From contig JBASRN010000207.1 in NCBI GenBank assembly GCA_049273855.1, forward strand, positions 1-11,439: a DNA stretch of 11,439 bases. The letters are read 5' to 3'. The stretch's first letter is position 1, and every line of letters begins with the position of its first letter. Below, one piece after another: positions 1 through 5,451 of the stretch. The position numbers were made by a program, and so were the translations under genes. Origin of the DNA: Onstottus_B sp049273855 (GTDB lineage: Bacteria; Acidobacteriota; Blastocatellia; UBA7656). Below the pieces are notes generated by a model. It saw nothing but the letters and a program-made list of their open reading frames with translations. It was not told where the DNA came from and did not search any database.

Positions 1-119
1 GAAGTCACGTTCGTACGCTGCCTGGACCGAAAGGAAATCTACAGATCCTTTCCGTAGGCGTAAAGGACCGCCGATCTAACCTTCAATTCCTTAACTGTGG
101 CCAACTGGCGCAGCATTTC

Positions 120-671
120 ATGGCAACCTGGGACAAAGAGGAACTCAAGCTTGCCGAGCGGCACTCGTGGAAAGCGAGACCGGGCTGTCGGATCTTTGTC
201 GCGGATCGAGGCGCCGTTCGAATTGACTACCCCCAGGCTTGGGTTTGCGTCCCCGATGATGACTCGATCAAGTTTCACGATAAGCAGCCTCCCGACGACG
301 ACTGCCGCCTCGCCATTTCCTACATTCGTCTTCCTCCCATCGACTGGAGCGGGTTGCTGCTTTCCAAGTTGCTGAAGACCGCAATAAAAGGCGACGAGCG
401 GCCGATATATCACATCGGCGGCATCCACGAGTTGCGGCGCACGGACCTCGAGCTCGCGTGGGCTGAGATGTCTTTTATTGATCCGCCCGAACAGCGCGAG
501 GCCCGCTCGCGCATCTGTCTGGGGCGCGGATCAAACATCCAGCCGCTGATCACGATGGAATTCTGGGAGGACGACCGAGCCCGCTTCGCGCCGGTATGGG
601 ACGAAGTGCTCGCGAGCTTGCAACTCGGCGTGTACGCCGAGGACCCGACGCGCGGACCTACAATCCAGTAA
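120..671 (+). CDS. Conserved protein of unknown function, possibly PsbP/Mog1-like fold
   Basis: Encodes 183 residues with no signal peptide or membrane segment, so probably cytoplasmic. I do not recognise a named family. The N-terminus is charged (MATWDKEELKLAERHSW), followed by an alternating strand-like region with a 'FDYP-type' segment (RIDYPQAWVCVP, about residues 38-49). The C-terminus reads ITMEFWEDDRARFAPVWDEVLASLQLG (residues ~144-170, quoted here in pieces: ITMEFWEDD ... FAPVWDEVLASLQLG), a pattern of a strand then an acidic helix ending in 'SL.LG' as seen in PsbP/Mog1-like (DUF1795-type) proteins; that fold assignment is inference. The frame stays open upstream to the window edge, but the ATG at 120 fits the start of a compact domain; no strong Shine-Dalgarno is visible. 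The stop lies 14 bp before the E1 alpha start, so the two are probably cotranscribed. Confidence 0.75.
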   Translation: MATWDKEELKLAERHSWKARPGCRIFVADRGAVRIDYPQAWVCVPDDDSIKFHDKQPPDDDCRLAISYIRLPPIDWSGLLLSKLLKTAIKGDERPIYHIGGIHELRRTDLELAWAEMSFIDPPEQREARSRICLGRGSNIQPLITMEFWEDDRARFAPVWDEVLASLQLGVYAEDPTRGPTIQ

Positions 672-678
672 GAGGAGA
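671..678 (+). promoter_or_regulatory. Ribosome binding site deciding the GTG start of E1 alpha
   Basis: AGAGGAGA contains GAGGAG (672-677), 8 nt before the GTG at 686. It begins on the last base of the preceding gene's stop codon. It favours GTG 686 over the in-frame ATG at 596, which would add 30 residues that lie inside the upstream gene and do not resemble E1 alpha N-termini. Confidence 0.7.
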
Positions 679-685
679 CCGATCA

Positions 686-1834
686 GTGGCGCAGAGTTCG
701 CTTCAAGTCACGCTGCCCGACTATCCCGACGAGATTCAAACCGAGCGGCGCGAGCTGTCCTTCAAGGATGAAGAGCTGCTGAAGCTCTATTCTGCGATGC
801 GGCTTGCGCGCACGTTCGAAGAAAAACTCGCGGCGCTATACCGGCAAGGAAAAATTTTTGGAGCTGTGTATCTCGGGATGGGCCAGGAGGCTACGTCGGT
901 CGGCTCCGCGAGCCAGCTCGAAAAAACCGATTACCTTTCGATGGTCGCGCGCAATTTGTCGGCTTACTTCTACCGCGGAGTCGAACCGCGCCACGTAATG
1001 GCTCGCTGGTTTGGTAAAGACCAGGCTCCCTCACACGGGCGAGAGCTCGGATTGTTTCTTGCGGACATCGAGAACTACGGGATCATTCCGTATCACAACG
1101 GTTCGATGGCGTCGTGGATTCCAGCGGGCGCGGGTTACGCGCTGGCCTTCAAGATGCGCGGGCAGCCGAACGTGATGTTGTGCTTCACCGGGGAAGGGGC
1201 GACGAGCCCGGGCGACTTCTATGAAGGTTTAAACTTCGCCGCGATTCACAAGCTGCCGCTGGTGATAATCTGCGAAGTAAACCAGTTTGCTTACTCGACA
1301 GCATGCGATAAGCAGATGCCCGTCGCTAACGTCGCGGACCGCGCGCCTGCGTTCAACATCTATGCTGAGACAGCGTATGGCAACGACATCTTCACGGTGA
1401 TTGGTGCAGCGAGGCGGGGCATCGAGCATACCCGAGGTGGAAACGGGCCGGCGTTGATCGAGTTCAAGACGTTTCGCCAGCGCGGGCACGGCGAGCACGA
1501 CGATATGGCTTACGTGCCCGCCGAGCTTCGAGAGTATTGGGAGAAGCGTGATCCGATCGCGATGTATCGAAGGTGGCTTGTAGAACGCGGGCAGTTCAAC
1601 GCCGGGATGATCACTAGAATCGACGAAGTCGCCGCGCGCCAGGTTGAGGCTGCGGTCGAGTACGCCGAGTCGTTGCCTTTTCCAAAACCGGAGACGGTCG
1701 CCGAGCGATTGTTTGCGCCTTCGCCGCACGACCCGAAGCCGCAAGATCGCGCTAACATTTTCGAGCCGATTGAGAAGCCCGCGATCCCCGCGCTCACGGC
1801 GGCGCAGGACAAGCCGGGTGGCGGCCACTTCTAA
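686..1834 (+). CDS. Thiamine-diphosphate 2-oxoacid dehydrogenase E1 component, alpha subunit (pyruvate/branched-chain/acetoin type)
   Basis: From the GTG at 686 the protein has 382 residues, normal for the family. With the beta subunit it should form the cytoplasmic alpha2beta2 E1 that decarboxylates a 2-oxoacid on thiamine diphosphate and passes the acyl group to a lipoylated E2. The GQEAT segment is at residues 66-70. The ThDP/Mg motif opens with GEG (169-171) followed by ATSPGDFYEGLNFAA and closes with CEVNQFAYST (196-205). GEG rather than GDG is as in human branched-chain E1 alpha. The second, metal-binding Asn of the usual NN pair is kept (N199), but the first is Val (V198). The phosphorylation-loop region reads RQRGHGEHDD (264-273), with Gly after the conserved His instead of the usual Ser. 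The C-terminal 40 residues are proline-rich and probably flexible. No E2 or E3 is nearby, so the substrate is undetermined. Confidence 0.93.
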   Translation: MAQSSLQVTLPDYPDEIQTERRELSFKDEELLKLYSAMRLARTFEEKLAALYRQGKIFGAVYLGMGQEATSVGSASQLEKTDYLSMVARNLSAYFYRGVEPRHVMARWFGKDQAPSHGRELGLFLADIENYGIIPYHNGSMASWIPAGAGYALAFKMRGQPNVMLCFTGEGATSPGDFYEGLNFAAIHKLPLVIICEVNQFAYSTACDKQMPVANVADRAPAFNIYAETAYGNDIFTVIGAARRGIEHTRGGNGPALIEFKTFRQRGHGEHDDMAYVPAELREYWEKRDPIAMYRRWLVERGQFNAGMITRIDEVAARQVEAAVEYAESLPFPKPETVAERLFAPSPHDPKPQDRANIFEPIEKPAIPALTAAQDKPGGGHF

Positions 1835-1864
1835 CCGCCGCTCAAAGTATGACGCCGTTAAATA

Positions 1865-1889
1865 CCCCCAACGCAGTTGGGGGATTTTT
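1865..1889 (+). terminator. Intrinsic-terminator-like hairpin after E1 alpha
   Basis: CCCCCAAC (1865-1872) pairs perfectly with GTTGGGGG (1876-1883) across a GCA loop, followed by ATTTTT (1884-1889). This is a classic rho-independent layout 31 bp after the E1 alpha stop. It would end most transcripts before E1 beta unless antitermination or a second promoter operates. The same sequence is also one arm of the inverted repeat pair. Confidence 0.65.
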
Positions 1890-1955
1890 AAAATGCGGCC
1901 TACCACGACCGGGACCCGCTTCGTCGTCCTCTTTTTTTGCAAGTTCAAGGTTTCG

Positions 1956-1995
1956 ACTCTCGCGCCGCCTCGCGGCCGCGAGGCGGCGCGAGAGT
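1956..1995. repeat. Perfect loopless 40-bp palindrome
   Basis: Every base from 1956 to 1975 pairs with its partner from 1995 down to 1976, with no central spacer. The arm is ACTCTCGCGCCGCCTCGCGG. Pairing extends to 1952-1999 with a single G-T mismatch at 1955/1996. It is very GC-rich and contains the 8-bp palindrome GCGGCCGC at its centre. It could extrude as a cruciform in DNA; as RNA it would need a few unpaired loop bases. No T-run follows on either strand, so it is not a simple terminator. Confidence 0.85.
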
Positions 1996-2054
1996 TGAAG
2001 CCAGGGGGAGCGAGAGATGGGCCGGTGCCTTTGTAGGCTGAGTATGAACCATCT

Positions 2055-2069
2055 ACCAACTGCGTTGGT
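2055..2069. repeat. Second small hairpin, inverted copy of the 1865 hairpin
   Basis: ACCAAC (2055-2060) pairs with GTTGGT (2064-2069) over a TGC loop. No T-tract follows, so it is not expected to terminate transcription by itself. Its flanks (AT before, GTA after) also match the inverted first copy, supporting common origin. Confidence 0.55.
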
Positions 2070-2140
2070 GGTATTGCGGGAGAGTATCGAGTTTTTCACA
2101 GTCTTGCAGTTAACCAGTCCTCCCCCATCCGTCACGCCTG

Positions 2141-2193
2141 GCCAAGTGCCTCGCCGCTCGCCGCGCCGGCACGCGGCTGAGGCAGTTCTTGGC
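2141..2193 (+). other. Bulged RNA hairpin in the E1 alpha/beta spacer
   Basis: GCCAAG (2141-2146) pairs with CTTGGC (2188-2193). TGCCTC (2147-2152) pairs with GAGGCA (2179-2184), leaving a 3-nt bulge GTT. GCCGC (2153-2157) pairs with GCGGC (2173-2177), closing a 15-nt loop. This gives 17 Watson-Crick pairs. It could be a processed-mRNA stabiliser or part of a small RNA, or a chance fold in GC-rich DNA. I recognise no known riboswitch. Confidence 0.35.
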
Positions 2194-2250
2194 TTTCAAC
2201 GCCCTGCTTAGCGCTTCTGAAATGACCTCATGCTACTATCCAGGAGTAAC

Positions 2251-2280
2251 TTGCTTTGCGATTCGGGGCAAAACAATAAT
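2251..2280 (+). promoter_or_regulatory. Weak candidate sigma70-type promoter for E1 beta
   Basis: TTGCTT (2251-2256) and AATAAT (2275-2280) are spaced 18 bp. The -10 matches TATAAT at 5 of 6 positions and the -35 matches TTGACA at only 3 of 6. Because a terminator-like hairpin follows E1 alpha, a separate start for E1 beta would make sense. If used, transcription would begin inside the tiny ORF at 2279, arguing against that ORF. Confidence 0.25.
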
Positions 2281-2392
2281 GACCAGACGACTGAAAGACA
2301 TTAAGGAAATCAAGATCGAACCGCCTCCACCGGCGAGGCTCTCCGCTGAGGAATTCAAGCACAGGCAGGAGGTCGATGAGCGAAAGGACTGA
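2279..2392 (+). CDS. Possible small protein (37 residues), unrecognised
   Basis: ATG to TGA gives a hydrophilic, charged peptide with a KIEPPPPARLSAEEFKHRQE centre: a short basic N-terminus, four prolines, then an acidic/basic helix. It has no membrane segment. Only a weak GGGG (about 2265-2268) precedes the ATG. The frame can be extended upstream to 2189, but that extension looks unlike protein. Composition is plausible for a real small protein, yet its length cannot exclude chance. It ends 60 bp before E1 beta. Confidence 0.3.
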   Translation: MTRRLKDIKEIKIEPPPPARLSAEEFKHRQEVDERKD

Positions 2393-2395
2393 CTC

Positions 2396-2452
2396 ATGGC
2401 CTCTATTCGAAAGGCAAGGGTTGAGGTCTACAAGGTTTATCATTCAATCTGA
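2396..2452 (+). CDS. Possible 18-residue leader peptide coupled to E1 beta
   Basis: ATG 2396 starts an 18-codon frame (MASIRKARVEVYKVYHSI) whose stop TGA (2450-2452) directly abuts the E1 beta ATG, giving TGAATG. AAGGA at about 2384-2388 is spaced suitably before it. E1 beta itself has no clear Shine-Dalgarno, so translation could be coupled through this leader. It is short enough to be accidental. Confidence 0.2.
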   Translation: MASIRKARVEVYKVYHSI

Positions 2453-3427
2453 ATGGCTGCGATTACCTACCTTCAGGCGATAAGTACCGCGCTGCGCGAC
2501 GAGATGCGGCGTGACCCGAGCGTCTTCATCCTCGGCGAGGACATCGCGGTCTTTGGCGGCGCGTTCAAGATCACTCAGGGCTTCCTGGAAGAGTTCGGAC
2601 CCGATCGCGTGATCGACACGCCGATTTCCGAGTCGGGGTTTGTCGGCGCGGCCTGCGCGGCGGCAACGGTCGGATTTCGGCCCGTGGTGGAGTTTCAGTT
2701 TATCGACTTCATCGCGTGCGCGTTCGACCAGATCGTGAACTATGCGGCGAAGTGCCACTATCGCTGGGGCATTCCTATGCCGGTGGTTTTTCGCGGACCC
2801 ACGGGCGGTGGCATTCACGCCGGGCCCTTTCACTCGCAGAACCCCGAAGCGTGGTTCGCGCACACTCCGGGGCTGAAAGTCGTGCTGCCGTCGACGGCAA
2901 AAGACGCGAAGGGACTCTTGATCGCGGCGATTCGCGACAACAACCCGGTCGTCTATCTCGAAAACAAATTTCTGTATCGCCACTATCGCGAAGAAGTGCC
3001 CGAGGGCGACTACGTGGTTCCCATCGGCGTTGCGGCGCTTAGAACAATCGGGCGCGATTTATCGATCATCAGCTACGGCGCAACGGTTCATCACTGCGTC
3101 GAAGTAGCTCGCGTTCTGGAACGCGACGGCGCTTCGGTCGAAGTAGTCGATCTTCGTTCGCTTGTTCCATTGGACAAAGAGACTGTGTTGGAAAGCGTCA
3201 GGAAGACCGGCCGCGCGCTGGTCGTCCACGAGGCGAATATTACAGCGGGCTTTGGCGCGGAGATCGCCGCGTTGGTAGCGCAAGACGCGTTCGACTTTCT
3301 CGAGGCGCCGGTTATGCGAGTGGCTTCGCTCGACGTTCCGGTTCCTTTCAGCCCACCCCTCGAGATGGCGATGTTGCCATCGGTGGACAAAATCGTCCAC
3401 GCAGCGCGACAGTTGCTCGCCTACTAG
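2453..3427 (+). CDS. Thiamine-diphosphate 2-oxoacid dehydrogenase E1 component, beta subunit
   Basis: Encodes 324 residues, a standard length for the family (about 325). The N-terminal transketolase-like pyrimidine-binding domain covers residues ~1-180 and the C-terminal transketolase domain ~200-320. Visible signatures are ITYLQAISTALRDEM (4-18), LGEDI (27-31), the ThDP-contacting Glu in PISESG (E60), FRGPTGGG (113-120) and the active-site His in GPFHSQ (H127). The C-terminal part has VVDLRSLVPLD (231-241) and VHEAN (258-262), both typical. It should pair with the alpha subunit encoded at 686-1834. The start is fixed because an in-frame TGA immediately precedes the ATG and the N-terminus aligns with family members. 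No good ribosome binding site is present, which is odd for a central metabolic enzyme and may mean translational coupling. The gene converges on tryptophanase, 156 bp away. Confidence 0.95.
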   Translation: MAAITYLQAISTALRDEMRRDPSVFILGEDIAVFGGAFKITQGFLEEFGPDRVIDTPISESGFVGAACAAATVGFRPVVEFQFIDFIACAFDQIVNYAAKCHYRWGIPMPVVFRGPTGGGIHAGPFHSQNPEAWFAHTPGLKVVLPSTAKDAKGLLIAAIRDNNPVVYLENKFLYRHYREEVPEGDYVVPIGVAALRTIGRDLSIISYGATVHHCVEVARVLERDGASVEVVDLRSLVPLDKETVLESVRKTGRALVVHEANITAGFGAEIAALVAQDAFDFLEAPVMRVASLDVPVPFSPPLEMAMLPSVDKIVHAARQLLAY

Positions 3428-3454
3428 GGGAGTTGAACGAGTGAATTGCTAGCC

Positions 3455-3540
3455 TGTACGGGCGGCTCTCCGTGGCCGCCCCTTCTTGGCACACGACACG
3501 TTTGGCCGAAGAGGGGCGGCCACCGAGAGCCGCCCGTACA
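3455..3540. repeat. Long near-perfect inverted repeat between convergent genes
   Basis: Bases 3455-3483 pair with 3540-3512 at 28 of 29 positions (one C-C mismatch, 3471/3524), around a 28-nt loop. The arm begins TGTACGGGCGGCTCTC and continues with a GTGGCCGCCCC block. It fills the gap between the ends of E1 beta and tryptophanase. No T-run flanks either arm, so if it stops transcription it would do so through a very stable bidirectional hairpin. The form, with GC-rich core and TGTAC at both outer ends, suggests a dispersed REP/MITE-like element; that is inference from shape alone. Confidence 0.75.
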
Positions 3541-3583
3541 TGAGCGCAAGGGTCGGCCACGGCTATCGAGGCGCCGAGGTCTC

Positions 3584-5002
3584 TCACACCAGCGCTCCGG
3601 TGGTCATCGAACGCACCGAATCGAATTCAGACTCAATCGGCTCGAAGCGCGCGGTGAAGTGCCGCAGGAACGGCGGCTGATGAGTTATTCGATACCCACG
3701 AATCTGCTCCCGGCGCCGGTGTACTCGAAGTATCGCCTCGATGACATAGTCGATGTGACTCTGGGTGAACACCCGATGCGGAATCGCCAGCCGCACCAGC
3801 TCCATTGGCGGATGTTCCGCACCATCCGCGTTCGGATTCTCCGCGTGCATAACCGACCCGATCTCGCAGGCCCGGATGCCCGCCTCGCGATACAACTCGA
3901 CCACGAGCGCCTGGCCAGGGTATTCCAGCGTAGGGATGTGAGGCAGCATTGCGCGCGCGTCGATGTAGATCGCATGTCCGCCAGGCGGTTGAACTATGGG
4001 AACGCCCTCTTCGAGAAGATGCCGGCCAAGATAACGGATCGAGGCAAAGCGATACGCCAGATAATCCTCATCCAGAATCTCTCGCAGTCCAACCGCAATC
4101 GCCTCGAGGTCGCGGCCGGCCAACCCGCCATACGTGGGAAAGCCCTCGGTCAAAATCAGCAGGTCCTTTTCCAGCTGTGCAAGCTGGTCATCGTTTGTGC
4201 AAAGGAACCCGCCTATGTTCGCAAGCGCGTCTTTCTTAGCCGACATCGTGCATCCGTCGGCGTACGAAAACAGCTCTCTCGCGATTTCCTTAACCGTCAT
4301 GTCTGCGTATCCCGGCTCGCGCAACTTGATGAAGTAGGCATTCTCCGCGAACCTGCATGCGTCCAGGTAGAGCGGGATGCGGTACTCGCTGCAAATCGAT
4401 TTCACGTCTCGAATGTTCTCCATCGAGACCGGCTGGCCCCCGCCCGAATTGTTGGTGACAGTCAACATAACCAGCGGGATTCGTTCGCGTCCCGTTTGCT
4501 GGATAAAGCGCCTGAGCCCGTCGGTGTCCATATTCCCCTTGAACGGATGGTACTCCGAAGGCCGATAGAACTCGGGAATCGGTAGATCGACTGCTTCGGC
4601 TCCCACGTACTCGATATTTGCCCGCGTCGTGTCGAAGTGGGTGTTGTTCGGGATCACGTCACCGCGCCTGGCCATGACCGAGAACAGTATTCGCTCGGCG
4701 GCTCGCCCCTGGTGCGTGGGTATCACGTGCTTGAAGCCGTAGATATCCTTCACCGTCGACTCGAAGCGATAAAAGCTCGGGCTACCCGCGTATGACTCGT
4801 CGCCGCGCATTATTGCTGACCACTGTTCGGCGCTCATTGCGGCGGTCCCGCTGTCGGTCAACAAGTCGATGATTACGTTCTCGGCATTGAGCAGGAACAG
4901 GTTGTAGTGCGCTTCGGCAAGGAACCGCTCTCGTTCCTCGCGAGTGGTCATCTTGATCGGTTCAACTACTTTGACGCGGAATGGCTCGATGATGGTCTTC
5001 AT
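3584..5002 (-). CDS. tnaA: Tryptophanase (tryptophan indole-lyase), PLP-dependent
   Basis: Encodes 472 residues of the beta-eliminating lyase family (aspartate aminotransferase fold). The predicted reaction is L-tryptophan to indole, pyruvate and ammonia in the cytoplasm. Numbering runs in register with Citrobacter tyrosine phenol-lyase (TPL): Y71 in DESYAGS, PTHQGR (95-100), N185, D214 and R217 in LDACR, PLP lysine K257 in SAKKDA, and R404. Substrate-pocket positions side with tryptophanase: D124 (TPL has Thr) in HFDTT, I381 in CEIG (TPL has the key Arg), and H448 in LRHFTAR (TPL has Phe). Other segments, such as FSYADGCTMS and GGLAGRD, look more TPL-like, so the backbone is of the TPL-similar branch. 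A tail of roughly 18 residues extends past the usual end. GAGGG (5011-5015) sits 8 nt before the ATG. No tryptophan permease or TnaC-like leader with Trp is next to it. Confidence 0.92.
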   Translation of the reverse strand: MKTIIEPFRVKVVEPIKMTTREERERFLAEAHYNLFLLNAENVIIDLLTDSGTAAMSAEQWSAIMRGDESYAGSPSFYRFESTVKDIYGFKHVIPTHQGRAAERILFSVMARRGDVIPNNTHFDTTRANIEYVGAEAVDLPIPEFYRPSEYHPFKGNMDTDGLRRFIQQTGRERIPLVMLTVTNNSGGGQPVSMENIRDVKSICSEYRIPLYLDACRFAENAYFIKLREPGYADMTVKEIARELFSYADGCTMSAKKDALANIGGFLCTNDDQLAQLEKDLLILTEGFPTYGGLAGRDLEAIAVGLREILDEDYLAYRFASIRYLGRHLLEEGVPIVQPPGGHAIYIDARAMLPHIPTLEYPGQALVVELYREAGIRACEIGSVMHAENPNADGAEHPPMELVRLAIPHRVFTQSHIDYVIEAILRVHRRREQIRGYRITHQPPFLRHFTARFEPIESEFDSVRSMTTGALV

Positions 5003-5047
5003 TAGGCATGCCCTCGCTGAATCGTTTTTTCAATTCAGACTGATTCT

Positions 5048-5089
5048 CGCTTTTCGTGACGGTCTTGCCTATGACCGCCGTCACAAGCG
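5048..5089 (-). other. Hairpin in the tryptophanase mRNA leader
   Basis: CGCTT (5048-5052) pairs with AAGCG (5085-5089) and GTGACGG (5056-5062) pairs with CCGTCAC (5078-5084), with a 3-nt bulge and a 15-nt loop. On the minus-strand transcript it lies 46-87 nt before the start codon. An A-rich, not U-rich, stretch follows, so it is not a standard terminator. It might control stability or translation. Confidence 0.4.
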
Positions 5090-5157
5090 GCATGTGATCG
5101 GCGTCGGATGCCCGGGAAACAACAGACCTGTGAAACCCGTCAAAGTGCGCTTAGAGC

Positions 5158-5187
5158 TTGAGCTGCCGCATCTCTTTCGAACATAAT
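5158..5187 (+). promoter_or_regulatory. Candidate sigma70-type promoter for the Pls-like gene
   Basis: TTGAGC (5158-5163) and CATAAT (5182-5187) are 18 bp apart, matching consensus at 4 of 6 and 5 of 6. A start near 5194 would give a leader of about 260 nt. The same AT patch read on the other strand gives TATTAT (5188-5183), a possible -10 for tryptophanase with a poor -35 (TTCAGT, 18-bp spacing). The two directions might therefore share or compete for this site. Confidence 0.3.
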
Positions 5188-5369
5188 ACGGACCGATGCA
5201 GATGCAACTGAAAGATTGGCTTCGTCGAAGATGACTCACTGACGAAAGTTGCTTCCTGCAGTCTCACGAAGAACCCTCAGAGTTTGCGAAATAAAACGTG
5301 CCGGCGCGCGTGATCCGGCTTGCAGCATAAGCCACGCCCTCAGTGCGTCGATGTGTTTGTTCAAAGACG

Positions 5370-5392
5370 CGCTCTAGCTCAGAGCTGGAGCG
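5370..5392 (+). other. Hairpin in the 5' leader of the Pls-like gene
   Basis: CGCTCTAGCT (5370-5379) pairs with AGCTGGAGCG (5383-5392) around a CAG loop: ten pairs, one of them T-G. It sits about 60 nt before the start codon and is not followed by T residues. It may be a protein-binding or stability element. Confidence 0.4.
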
Positions 5393-5451
5393 GTTCCGAT
5401 TCACGACGCAGCACGAACAAGAGCTACTGCCATCGAGGTGTATGAATATCC

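Larger units (their letters stand above)
1863..2073. repeat. REPIN-like element: two inverted hairpin repeats flanking a palindrome
   Basis: The reverse complement of 1863-1885 matches 2051-2073 at 20 of 23 positions by hand alignment. The shared core is CCAACTGCGTTGG. Each copy is itself a hairpin with a 3-nt loop (GCA in the first, TGC in the second), and the loop sequences agree only in inverted orientation, so the copies are truly inverted rather than merely palindromic. The copies enclose 165 bp with the 40-bp palindrome near the middle. Paired inverted REP-like hairpins are the layout of REPIN/BIME elements or of a small MITE. I see no target-site duplication at the ends, and no transposase in the window. 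Confidence 0.45.
1835..2452. other. 618-bp structured spacer between E1 alpha and E1 beta
   Basis: E1 alpha and beta genes normally touch or lie within tens of bases. This spacer holds, in order, a terminator-like hairpin (1865-1889), a perfect 40-bp palindrome (1956-1995), a second small hairpin (2055-2069) that is an inverted copy of the first, a 53-nt bulged hairpin (2141-2193), a weak promoter-like pair (2251-2280) and two possible tiny ORFs (2279-2392, 2396-2452). Longer open frames crossing it on either strand have no recognisable protein content and run through the palindrome, so I treat them as chance frames. Confidence 0.8.
5003..5451. other. 449-bp divergent spacer between tryptophanase and the Pls-like gene
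   Basis: It must hold promoters for both directions. I see a leader hairpin on the tryptophanase side (5048-5089), a central promoter-like AT-rich patch (around 5182-5188) and a 10-bp hairpin near the Pls-like gene (5370-5392). On the tryptophanase side I read all short ATG frames. The first (from about 5186) gives 14 residues without Trp, and none resembles TnaC. No other gene is supported. Confidence 0.7.

Noticed and set aside
596..685. Upstream ATG at 596 as the E1 alpha start
   Set aside because: It would overlap the preceding gene by 76 bp and add non-homologous residues, while GTG 686 has an ideal ribosome binding site.
1229..2059. A 276-codon minus-strand frame across the E1 alpha end and spacer
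   Set aside because: It runs antisense to E1 alpha and through the palindrome; composition is Arg-rich and no domain is visible.
3446..4585. A 379-codon open frame on the plus strand opposite tryptophanase
   Set aside because: It is antisense to a clearly recognisable enzyme, starts inside the inverted repeat, and its translation is rich in Arg/His/Gln without any family motif. High GC content produces such frames.
5003..5190. A TnaC-like leader peptide for tryptophanase
   Set aside because: I translated the short minus-strand ATG frames in the leader; the plausible ones (14 residues from about 5186, and a frame starting near 5093) contain no Trp or TnaC-like pattern.
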